In this document: positions 31,768-40,286 of the stretch, one piece after another
How positions within the stretch are numbered: the first letter of the stretch is position 1
How the letters are laid out: the number at the start of each line of letters is the position of its first letter
DNA from: Thermoleophilia bacterium
GTDB taxonomy: Bacteria; Actinomycetota; Thermoleophilia; Gaiellales; Gaiellaceae
DNA length: 64,000 nucleotides
Assembly (NCBI GenBank): GCA_009694305.1
Contig: SHVL01000001.1
Coordinates: 1 to 64,000, forward strand
Direction: 5' to 3'
Position numbers and translations under genes: made by a program
Notes under the pieces: generated by a model
What the model saw: the letters and a program-made list of their open reading frames with translations, nothing else
Databases searched by the model: none
Told to the model about the DNA's origin: nothing

Positions 31768-32981
31768 TGCGTTCCTCCGATCAGCTCGTGGAGCCGGTTC
31801 GCCATTGCGAGCGCAAACGCCGGATCGTTCACGTCGGCGTCGATCTCGTGCACAACGACCTTCGATGTGTCGATCAGCTCGCGGATCGTGTCGAAGAGCG
31901 CGGCGTCCGCCTCCGCGTCGTAGAAAACCCCGCCCTCGGTCGCGATGGCCGAGACGCCGCGCAGCGGCATGAAGAGCTCGGTTGGGCCGGTTGCAGCGTT
32001 GAGCTTCCCGGCAATAATGCAGCCGATCTCGCGACACTCCTCGGGCGTCGTCCTCATCAGCGTGATCGTCGGGTTGTGCACGTAGAGATTCCGGTCGCGG
32101 TAGCGCTCCGGCACCGTGGCGACCGGGCCGAAGTTCACCATGTCGAGCGCGCCAAGCGAGACGACCTGAGGGATTCCCCGTCGCCCTGCCGACTCGAGCC
32201 TTTCGGGCACCGCCGCGAGCACGCCCCCGGCGACAAGATCGCAGAACTCCGTTGTCGTCATGTCGAGCGAGCCGGCGATGAAGCCTGCCTCGATCAGCGC
32301 CTCCATCGAGCCGCCGCCCGCGCCGGTCTGATGAAAGACGAGCACCTCGTAGCCGAGCTCCTCGAGCCGCTCCCGTGCCGTCGTGACGGCAGCCGTCGTG
32401 ACCCCGAACATCGAGGCGGTGATCAGCGGCTTCTCTTCGCCGAGCGGTGGCACGGTTACCTTCGCCATGCCCGCGAGCGCCGCTGCGGCATTCGTGATGA
32501 TCTGTGCCGACACCCGGTTGATGCCCGCGATGTCAACGACGGAGTACATCATCGTCACGTCCACGGAGCCGACATAGGGGCTCGTGTCACCCGAGGCAAC
32601 CGTCGAGACCATGAGCTTCGGCAAGCCGATCGGCAACTGACGCATGGCGTAGGTCGCGATCGACGAACCACCCGAGCCGCCGAGACCGCCGATTGCGTCG
32701 AGCTTGCCCTCTGCGTACAGCCGCTTCACGATCTCGGCTGCTCCCCGCGCCATCGTCTCGACAGCAGCACCGCGATCGCCTGCGTCTGCAAGAGCCTGGA
32801 CATCCGCTCCAACAGCCGTAGCGACCTCCTCTCGCGTCACGTCCGGCTTCGTCAGCGGAGCGCCCACGATGCCCACGTCTACGAGCACGACGTCTACGCC
32901 GTGCTCCCGCATCCGCTCGGCGAGGTACGCGTACTCCTCGCCTTTGGTGTCCAGCGTTCCGACGAGCACCACTGTCGGCAT
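31764..32981 (-). CDS. Tm-1-like ATP-binding domain protein (UPF0261)
   Basis: [90 protein letters not shown]. Confidence 0.9.
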   Translation of the reverse strand: MPTVVLVGTLDTKGEEYAYLAERMREHGVDVVLVDVGIVGAPLTKPDVTREEVATAVGADVQALADAGDRGAAVETMARGAAEIVKRLYAEGKLDAIGGLGGSGGSSIATYAMRQLPIGLPKLMVSTVASGDTSPYVGSVDVTMMYSVVDIAGINRVSAQIITNAAAALAGMAKVTVPPLGEEKPLITASMFGVTTAAVTTARERLEELGYEVLVFHQTGAGGGSMEALIEAGFIAGSLDMTTTEFCDLVAGGVLAAVPERLESAGRRGIPQVVSLGALDMVNFGPVATVPERYRDRNLYVHNPTITLMRTTPEECREIGCIIAGKLNAATGPTELFMPLRGVSAIATEGGVFYDAEADAALFDTIRELIDTSKVVVHEIDADVNDPAFALAMANRLHELIGGTQ

Positions 32982-33045
32982 GGTTGCCTCTCTTTCGCTT
33001 CCGTCAACGATGTGGTCTAGCCCTACGACGCGAGGATGATTCTCG

Positions 33046-33771
33046 TCAGGCGGTGTGAGCCAGCGGCTCGACGCCAAGATAGCGGCGCTGCGCATCCTCG
33101 TCGGTCATAAGTGCCTCCGCGGTCGTCTCGGCGGCGATTCTCCCGGCGACCATCACGAGCTGCCTCGGCGCGACCTCGGTGGCAACGCCCAGGTTCTGCT
33201 CGACGAGCAGGATCGCCATGCCCTCGGCAACGAGGGCCTGGCAGGTCTCAATGACCTGCTCCACGATCGTCGGCGCGAGGCCCTCGGAGGGCTCGTCCAT
33301 GATCAACAGATCCGGGTTCGTGAGCAAGGCGCGCCCGATCGCAAGCATCTGCTGCTCGCCCCCCGAGAGCTGGGTCGCACTCACCTTCTTGCGCTCGGCG
33401 AGGCGGGGAAAGAGCTCGTAGACGGCGGCAGATGTCCACTGGCCAGAGCGCGGCGACCTGATCATCTTCAGGTGCTCGTCGGTCGTCAGCGACTGAAAGA
33501 GGCGACGCCCCTGCGGTACATAGGCGATGCCGGTGCCGGCAATCTTGTAGGACGGCTTGCCGAGCAGCTCGATCCCACGAAACCTGATCGATCCGCGCGC
33601 GTTTGGCGGCTGGATCCCCATGATGGCGTTGCAGAGCGTCGTCTTGCCCATACCGTTACGACCGATCACGGCGACAGCCTCGGTACCAAGCGACAAGGAC
33701 ACGCCTTCGAGGGCCTGGGCCGAGCCGTAGAACGCATCGAGCCCCTCGACCTCGAGCAGAACGTCACTCAT
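33046..33771 (-). CDS. livF: Branched-chain amino acid-type ABC transporter ATPase
   Basis: IGRNGMGKTTLCNAIMGIQPP, LSGGEQQMLAIGRALLTNPDLLIMDEPSEGLAPTIVEQV. Confidence 0.92.
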   Translation of the reverse strand: MSDVLLEVEGLDAFYGSAQALEGVSLSLGTEAVAVIGRNGMGKTTLCNAIMGIQPPNARGSIRFRGIELLGKPSYKIAGTGIAYVPQGRRLFQSLTTDEHLKMIRSPRSGQWTSAAVYELFPRLAERKKVSATQLSGGEQQMLAIGRALLTNPDLLIMDEPSEGLAPTIVEQVIETCQALVAEGMAILLVEQNLGVATEVAPRQLVMVAGRIAAETTAEALMTDEDAQRRYLGVEPLAHTA

Positions 33772-34610
33772 TCTGTCTCACTCTCGCTGACGCCCTCGTT
33801 GCCGTGGGAGCGGCGTCCGAGGTAGATGTCGCGCACCATCTGGTTGCCACGGATCTCAGCGGGCGTGCCCTCGACGACCTTCCGGCCGTCGTGCATCATC
33901 GTCACGTGGTCCGCAACGGTGAGCGCGACGTCCATGTCGTGCTCGATCAGGATCAACGTCACGTCCTCGGGAAGACCGAGCAGTAACTCGGTCAGACGCT
34001 CGCGTTCGCCCAACGAGAGGCCGGAGGCCGGCTCGTCGAGCAGCATCAGCTTCGGCTCGACGGCGCTCGCCATGCCGACTTCGAGTTGGCGCTGCTCACC
34101 GTGGGAGAGATCGCGAACAAAGGTATCCGTCTTGTCACCGAGGAGAACACGCTCGGCAGCGGCGCGTGCGCGTGCTCGAAGCACCCGGCTTTGCCTGTGA
34201 GGAAGAATCCTCAGCCGCCCGCCTTCGCGACCGACGATCGCAAGGAAGATGTTGTCCTCGACCGAGAGGCCGGGAAAGAGGCGGGTCTTCTGGTATGTCC
34301 GCGCCAGGCCAAGCTTCGGCCGCACGCGCGCCGGGAGATGCGTCACGTCCCGGCCCATTACCTCAATCGTGCCAGCCGACGGTAAAAAGTCGCCTGCAAC
34401 GAGGTTGAAGAGCGTGGTCTTACCGGCCCCGTTCGGGCCGAGGATCGCACGGCGTTCACCGTGCGCGACGTCGAGATCGACGTCGCGCACGGCCTGAACC
34501 CCGCCGAACCGCCGGCCGACCCCCCGCAAGCGGAGGATCGGCCGGTCAGGCACAGTGTGGGGGTCGGGCTGAAGCCCGTCCCCCACACTGCTTTCGACTG
34601 CTTCGGTCAC
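33768..34610 (-). CDS. livG: Branched-chain amino acid-type ABC transporter ATPase
   Basis: LGPNGAGKTTLFNLVAGDFLPSAGTIEVMGRDVTHLP, LSHGEQRQLEVGMA. Start uncertain: GTG 34610 or GTG 34553. Confidence 0.9.
   Translation of the reverse strand: MTEAVESSVGDGLQPDPHTVPDRPILRLRGVGRRFGGVQAVRDVDLDVAHGERRAILGPNGAGKTTLFNLVAGDFLPSAGTIEVMGRDVTHLPARVRPKLGLARTYQKTRLFPGLSVEDNIFLAIVGREGGRLRILPHRQSRVLRARARAAAERVLLGDKTDTFVRDLSHGEQRQLEVGMASAVEPKLMLLDEPASGLSLGERERLTELLLGLPEDVTLILIEHDMDVALTVADHVTMMHDGRKVVEGTPAEIRGNQMVRDIYLGRRSHGNEGVSESETE
34553..34590. repeat. Inverted repeat at the livK-livG junction
   Basis: CAGTGTGGGGGTCGGGCT-GA-AGCCCGTCCCCCACACTG; 18-nt arms with one mismatch. Confidence 0.9.
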
Positions 34611-34615
34611 TCGCG

Positions 34616-36013
34616 CTACTTGATGAACCTTGGAGTGATCACGCCATCCGCGACGACCCTGATCTTGCCCTGCCACGGCGTCTTCAGCTTCTTGCAGGGA
34701 GGCTGCGTCCGGCTGGGGGGCGGGCTACTCGGCAAGAACAGCCCACCGAAGGTCTGATCGACGCGAGGCACGAACGCGACGACCTTCGGGCTGACCGAGC
34801 CATCCGCTTTCTTTTCCAGCTGTAGCTGATACGCGTCAACGATCCCCTGCCGCCGCGAATCGAGCTCGACCTTGCCGCCGTTGGAGAACTGGTAGCCGCT
34901 GGCGAGCGTCTTCGGCATAGCTTTCTGCAACGCCGCGCCCACCTGGCCCTTGGAAACAGTCAGCCCCTGCACCATTGCCCACGCAGCATTGTAGTAGTTG
35001 TACACGAACAGGTCTGATGCAGGCAGGCTCGGATACCAGCGCTTCATCACTGCCTCATACGACTTCGCTGCCTTCGTCCTAGAGCCCGGGAACGTGCCCG
35101 CGCCACCGACGTACGAGCCGACCATCTTCGGGGCGACGAGCTTGTCGGCCCCGAGGAACGCGAAGAACAGGTTCCCGACGTGCTTTTTGGGATCGAGGGC
35201 TCCGTACGCCTGCTCGTATGCCACCAGAGCGGCGGACGTACCCGTCCCACCGATGACCCAGAACACCCCGTCTATCACGTCCTGGGCGGGCAACTGCGCC
35301 ATATAAGACGCGTAGTCCGTCGTGTTCAACGGCGGGAATATCCGCTTGGTGATCTTGCCGCCGATCGCACAGAAGTCGGCGATGATGCCGGCCGCGGACG
35401 TCCAGCCGAAGCTGTAGTCGTCCATCACGATTGCGGCTTTACGCCAGTTGAGCTTCAGGTAGGCAAGCTCCCCGATACCGGCATTCCACTGCGCACCGTC
35501 GCCGTGGTAGCGGAACAGGTTCTTCGGTGCGATCTGCAGCGTCGGATCCTGCGACCCGGCGGTGCCTATGATGAACGTCTTGTTCGGGTGCCTCTTGGCG
35601 TAGTTCGCGATGTAGACGGCCTCGTCACCCGACAGCGGGCCGATCATCACGTCGGCCTTGAGCTGCTCCATCAGGCGGCGTGTCTCCTTGACCGCCGTCG
35701 GCACAGTGTCGTCGCCGCAGCCATACCCAACGATCTTGACCTGGTGCGAGCCGATCCTGATGCCGTTCATGCCAGCAGACGGCTTCGTCGAATCCACGCT
35801 CTTGCCGTGCGCATAGTTGGCAAGCGCTGCCTGGGCACCACCGATATCGAGCTCGTTGGCGAACCCGAACGCACCCTTGCAGTCGGTCATGATCGCAACC
35901 CTGACCACGTTCGTCTTCGACGCAGCAAGCGACGTCGAGACGGTGACCGCCGCCAGAACAACAAGCACGCCGAGCGGAAGCACGAGCTTCCAGAAGTGTG
36001 AAATGCCTTTCAT
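34616..36013 (-). CDS. livK: Periplasmic substrate-binding protein, Leu/Ile/Val-type ABC transporter
   Basis: Signal-like N-terminus, VRVAIMTDCKGAFGFANELDIGGAQAALANY, VMIGPLSGDEAVYIANYAKRHPNKTFIIGTAGSQDPTLQIAPKNLFRYHGDGAQW. Confidence 0.88.
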   Translation of the reverse strand: MKGISHFWKLVLPLGVLVVLAAVTVSTSLAASKTNVVRVAIMTDCKGAFGFANELDIGGAQAALANYAHGKSVDSTKPSAGMNGIRIGSHQVKIVGYGCGDDTVPTAVKETRRLMEQLKADVMIGPLSGDEAVYIANYAKRHPNKTFIIGTAGSQDPTLQIAPKNLFRYHGDGAQWNAGIGELAYLKLNWRKAAIVMDDYSFGWTSAAGIIADFCAIGGKITKRIFPPLNTTDYASYMAQLPAQDVIDGVFWVIGGTGTSAALVAYEQAYGALDPKKHVGNLFFAFLGADKLVAPKMVGSYVGGAGTFPGSRTKAAKSYEAVMKRWYPSLPASDLFVYNYYNAAWAMVQGLTVSKGQVGAALQKAMPKTLASGYQFSNGGKVELDSRRQGIVDAYQLQLEKKADGSVSPKVVAFVPRVDQTFGGLFLPSSPPPSRTQPPCKKLKTPWQGKIRVVADGVITPRFIK

Positions 36014-36109
36014 GCCTATCTTCCTCCTTGGTTGAGCAGCATTACCAAAACAGTAAGCACTTCGTCTGTTACCGGCCGATCCACATTGACCACCAACTTT
36101 TTTTTTTCG

Positions 36110-37186
36110 CTAGACCTTCTCTCCTGCCGGCACTGCGGTGACGCTGGGCCCTTCCCCGCCGTCACGACCCGACTTGAGACCCCAGAGTCTGTCCCAGACG
36201 CCCATGAGGCCGTCAGGGGAGATAATCACTATGACGAGAAAAGTAAGGCCGATGATAGTCTGGAAGCTGCCTCCAATATGGGTGGTGTCCAACAGGTCGG
36301 TGAGCCAGCTGTCCCGGATGTAGTTCCCGATCACGATGAACGCGAGCGCACCGACCCAGGCGCCCTCGATCCGGGTTAGGCCGCCGATCACCGCGATGAT
36401 GAGGAGATCCAGCGTCGCCTGCAGGCCGATGTCGCCCGGAGCGACCTGCCCTTGCCACCACACGAGGAGCACGCCGGCCAACGCGGCCATGAAAGCGGAG
36501 AGGCCAAACGCGAGCGTACGGTGCAGCGGTACGGCGTATCCCAGCGAACTCATGCGCAGCGGTTCGTCACGAAGACCCTGCAGCGACAGGCCAAAGGGGG
36601 TTCGGATGATGAACCGGATCGCGGCATACACGGCAAGCGCAACGCCGAGCGCGATGTAGTAGAGGCGGTTCCGGTTCTCGACGATGTCCCCGATGAACGG
36701 CGGCGTATAGCTGTTGATATTCGCAATCCCGGAGAAGCCGGAGACGACCGTCACCTGGCCGACGAAGTAGAATCCGACAACCGAGTACGTCAGCGTGATC
36801 ATGAGGTAGTAGATCCCGGTACTCCGGGCTGCAAGTGCTCCCAGGAGAATGCCGAGGAGTGTCGTACCGAGGAGCGCGATCACGAGGGCCAACGTCGGAT
36901 TCCAGCCAAGCGTGAGGCCCTTCGTCTCGCCGCCCGCGCCGTTCTTCGTAACCATGTTTCCGATCATGAAACCGGCGGAGCCCATCAGCATCGTCTGGGC
37001 CAGAGAGATCATGCCGCCATAGGCGGCGAGGAAGATCATGCTCGCAGCGGCGATACCGAAGATCAGCGCCTGCGTGAGGATCACGTCAACCCAGTAGGCG
37101 TTGAAGATGAGCGGAGCGACCACCGCAATAACGAGAGCGCCCACGCCGATGATCCGCTCGGTCGCGGCCTTGGGATCGCCCATCAC
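36110..37186 (-). CDS. livM: ABC transporter permease, LivM-type
   Basis: Polytopic; SLAQTMLMGSAGFMIGNMV, PFGLSLQGLRDEPLRMSSLGYAVPLHRTLAFGLSAFMAALAGVL. Confidence 0.9.
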   Translation of the reverse strand: MMGDPKAATERIIGVGALVIAVVAPLIFNAYWVDVILTQALIFGIAAASMIFLAAYGGMISLAQTMLMGSAGFMIGNMVTKNGAGGETKGLTLGWNPTLALVIALLGTTLLGILLGALAARSTGIYYLMITLTYSVVGFYFVGQVTVVSGFSGIANINSYTPPFIGDIVENRNRLYYIALGVALAVYAAIRFIIRTPFGLSLQGLRDEPLRMSSLGYAVPLHRTLAFGLSAFMAALAGVLLVWWQGQVAPGDIGLQATLDLLIIAVIGGLTRIEGAWVGALAFIVIGNYIRDSWLTDLLDTTHIGGSFQTIIGLTFLVIVIISPDGLMGVWDRLWGLKSGRDGGEGPSVTAVPAGEKV

Positions 37187-38280
37187 GAGAATCTCCCGAA
37201 CAGCCCCTGCGGGCGAAACGCGAGGACGAGGGCGAGCAAGACGAAGGTGAAGACGATCGAGTACTGGGTACAGCAGTTACTCCCGATCGTCGGGAGATAG
37301 ACGGCAGCGAACGAGAACACGAGCCCGTAGAGCAATGAGCCGGCCGCCGCGCCGAGCAGTGAGCCGAGTCCGCCGATGATCACGACGACGAGCGAGTTCA
37401 GCAGCCACTGCCCATCCTGCCCTGGCGCGACTGCACCCTGGGAGGCACCGACCACCCCGCCGAAGGCCGCGAGCGAGGAGCCGACAACGAAAGCGATGGC
37501 AAACGTGAGTTGGAGGTTGACTCCGAGCGCCGAGGTCATCTGTCGGTCGTCGACGCCCGCCCTGATCACCATCCCGGTGCGCGTCCGGTAGAGCCAGATC
37601 CAGAGACCGAACCCGACCGCCAGGCCGAGAAACAGTATAATCAGGCGGGCGAGCGAGTACTGTATGCCGAGCAGAGGCAATGCGACGAGCCTGTTCGTCC
37701 ATCCCGGCCACGTGACGCTCGAGGCAAGGCCCTCATTGAAGTGGGCGAGGATCTGGTCGGCGATGATCACCGAGATGGCAATCGTCATCAGCGCCTGACG
37801 CAGTTCCTGCCCCTGGTTCCAGCGGAGGAAGACCTGCTGGACGACGAGGCCGACGATGCCGATCGAGGCGGCCGCAATCAGCGCCGGCAAGACCCATTCC
37901 CAGGTGTTCACCTCGATGCCGGCGATCGTGTAGCCCGCACCGGTCATCTTCTGCTGCACCTCGTAGGCGACGTAGCCGCCCAGGAGATAGAACGAGCCGT
38001 GCGCCATGTTGACGACGCGCATGAACCCGAAGATCAGCGAGAAGCCGCTCGCCACGATGAACAGCAGTCCGGCAAAGGTAAGAGCGTTGAGGAGGGTGCG
38101 GGTGAAGCTCTGCCAGTCGTCCACGGCGGAGCCAAAGGTCGTCGTACGCCAGTTGCCGCCGATGTCGGGCGAGGGGTTGGCGAGCACGAGGATATAGAGG
38201 AGCGCAAACCCCACGAGAAGTCCTACGACAACCCTCGGGGCGAGCCTCCGGAGATCCATGTGTGCCAGTCGCGCGGTCAT
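37183..38280 (-). CDS. livH: ABC transporter permease, LivH-type
   Basis: Polytopic; FGFMRVVNMAHGSFYLLGGYVAYEV, GMVIRAGVDDRQMTSALGVNL, VVIIGGLGSLLGAAAGSLLYG. Confidence 0.92.
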   Translation of the reverse strand: MTARLAHMDLRRLAPRVVVGLLVGFALLYILVLANPSPDIGGNWRTTTFGSAVDDWQSFTRTLLNALTFAGLLFIVASGFSLIFGFMRVVNMAHGSFYLLGGYVAYEVQQKMTGAGYTIAGIEVNTWEWVLPALIAAASIGIVGLVVQQVFLRWNQGQELRQALMTIAISVIIADQILAHFNEGLASSVTWPGWTNRLVALPLLGIQYSLARLIILFLGLAVGFGLWIWLYRTRTGMVIRAGVDDRQMTSALGVNLQLTFAIAFVVGSSLAAFGGVVGASQGAVAPGQDGQWLLNSLVVVIIGGLGSLLGAAAGSLLYGLVFSFAAVYLPTIGSNCCTQYSIVFTFVLLALVLAFRPQGLFGRFS

Positions 38281-38417
38281 GAAGAAAGGAATCTAGCGAT
38301 AGGACGATAGGTACACAACCGAGAAGGATCGACTATCGATTATCTGCGGTACCGCTACGACGCTGCCCCGCCTATGGTACGCAAGACAGACGGGCTTCGC
38401 GTATCGCGGTCATCTCC

Positions 38418-38446
38418 TTGACCGCCGCTTCGCGACCGCCTAGTCT
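38418..38446 (+). promoter_or_regulatory. Predicted promoter TTGACC-17-TAGTCT for the LarA-like gene
   Basis: Spacer 17 nt, 33 nt before the ATG at 38480; GGAGGGCAG SD-like sequence follows. Confidence 0.6.
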
Positions 38447-38479
38447 CGGAGACGATGCAATGACACTCCTGGAGGGCAG

Positions 38480-39904
38480 ATGAGCGACACCTACCACGCC
38501 GTGATCCCGTACGAGTCGATGGACCCACTCGCGATCGGTGCCACCGACGACGAGTCGAAGAAGCACCGAGACACCCTGACCCTCGATATCCCCACCGCCA
38601 ATCTGGTCGCAGCGGTCTATCCCGACGAGCCGGCACCTGTCGGAGACACGACAGAGGCTGCACGACGGGCTCTGGTGGAGCCGTTCGACGGCCCGACGTT
38701 CGCCGACCTCCTGGCGGGCAGGACGAGCATCGCCGTTGTGATCGACAACCAGTTCCGCCCCACCCCCTCATCGAAGTTGCTACCTCCCGTCTTTGACGCG
38801 ATCGAGGCGGCGGGCATCACCGACGTCCGGGTCGTCTGTGCGAACGGCAAGGTCTTTCCCATGTCCGAAGCGGATATGGAGCAGAAGATCGGGCCGGCCA
38901 ACCTCGCCCGCATGCAGGCAAACGGCTGGGCGTTCCATCAGAACGACCCGCAGAACCCGGATGCGTACACGTTCGTCGGCGTCTCGTCGGGCGGCACGCC
39001 GGTCTGGCTGCACAACGAGGTGGCGTCGAGCGAGCTGAAGATCACGATCGGGCAGGCACAGGCAAACCACTGGGGCGCCGGTGGAGGCGGCAAGCTGATC
39101 CTCCCCGGCGTCGTCTCCGACGCGACGATCGAGTCGAACCACTGCGCGTTCGTCACCTCGCCGCAGACGCACTACGGCGCGTACGCGGGGCCGATGCGAT
39201 CGGACATCGACGAGGTCGCGACGATGTGTGATCTCGACTGCACGATGAACGTGATCCTCGACACGCACGGCCGCGTGATCGACTGCATCTTCGGCTCACA
39301 CCCCGAGGCACACCGTGAGGCGATCCGCCGCTTCAACGCGATCTACGCCTACGACAGCTGGGTCGAGGAGAAGGGCCAGGCTGACATCGTCATCTGCGGC
39401 GTCTTTGCACCCACCGACCACCTGTTCTTCCACACGGGTTGGGGCTGCATGTCGGCCGACCTCGTCTTGAAGGATGGCGGCACGATCATCTACACGAGCC
39501 CGTCACCGGGGGTCTCGACGGCAATCGGCGACTTCCCCGGCTTCGCGCTGATCGACCTGATGAAGCCCTACATGCCGCCGACTGCAGCCAACTACGAGCG
39601 GGTGCTGCATGACATCCACAAGCGCGAGATCCAGATGTGGGCCGGCTGCATCTGGGTGCCGATCTACGAGGTGATGACTCGCAAGCACCTGACGGTCGTC
39701 ACGCTGGAGGAGAACCTCGAGATGGCCGCCGACATCGGGCTCGACGCGACGACGTCCCTCGACGACGCGTTCGCGGCCGCAATGGCCCGCCACGGCAAAA
39801 GCGCGAAGGTGGCGATCCTGCCGTACGCCCGCTACCAGCTGCCGAAGAACGCCGTACGCATGGCGACCTCAGAGCCGAGCATCGTTGCTCACTCGACGGT
39901 CTAG
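38480..39904 (+). CDS. LarA-family (nickel-dependent lactate racemase-like) protein
   Basis: TSIAVVIDNQFRPTPSSKLLPPVFDAIEAAGI, QAQANHWGAGGGGKLILPGVVSDATIESNHC. Confidence 0.82.
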   Translation: MSDTYHAVIPYESMDPLAIGATDDESKKHRDTLTLDIPTANLVAAVYPDEPAPVGDTTEAARRALVEPFDGPTFADLLAGRTSIAVVIDNQFRPTPSSKLLPPVFDAIEAAGITDVRVVCANGKVFPMSEADMEQKIGPANLARMQANGWAFHQNDPQNPDAYTFVGVSSGGTPVWLHNEVASSELKITIGQAQANHWGAGGGGKLILPGVVSDATIESNHCAFVTSPQTHYGAYAGPMRSDIDEVATMCDLDCTMNVILDTHGRVIDCIFGSHPEAHREAIRRFNAIYAYDSWVEEKGQADIVICGVFAPTDHLFFHTGWGCMSADLVLKDGGTIIYTSPSPGVSTAIGDFPGFALIDLMKPYMPPTAANYERVLHDIHKREIQMWAGCIWVPIYEVMTRKHLTVVTLEENLEMAADIGLDATTSLDDAFAAAMARHGKSAKVAILPYARYQLPKNAVRMATSEPSIVAHSTV

Positions 39905-39919
39905 GACGCACTGCCTGAC

Positions 39920-40237
39920 GTGTCCCGAACAGCGATCCCGGGCTTCCTGCCCGCGCACGGCGTTGCAGACAGCGACACCGTGCGCGAGCAGATCCGCGGA
40001 TCGACGACGATTCTCGAGATCCTGCGAATGTATCCCGACGGGCAGGCTGCACAACTGATGTCCCGGATCTACTGGCCGTGTGCCCACTGCGGCGGTGCTA
40101 TCCGCGAACCACTGACGATGGCCGCGCTGCGCCACGCGCGCGACCCGAGGGCCGTGCTCACCGCGTTCCGCGCTCTCGCCCTCGATGGACCAACCGATGA
40201 CCAGGTGGCTCTCGCTGCGGAACGGCACCCACGGTGA
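39920..40237 (+). CDS. Small CxxC protein resembling DUF1858
   Basis: STTILEILRMYPDGQAAQLMSRIYWPCAHCGGAIREPLTMAALRHARDP. Confidence 0.55.
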   Translation: MSRTAIPGFLPAHGVADSDTVREQIRGSTTILEILRMYPDGQAAQLMSRIYWPCAHCGGAIREPLTMAALRHARDPRAVLTAFRALALDGPTDDQVALAAERHPR

Positions 40238-40286
40238 CAGTGGTACGGTCGGCCCCTGTGGGACACGTCGAGACACGGAGGGCCCG

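Noticed and set aside
36095-36112. Poly-T tract after livK/livM junction as an intrinsic terminator
   Set aside because: Run of T on the plus strand reads as poly-A on the transcribed minus strand of the Liv operon, and no adjacent stem was found on the plus strand.
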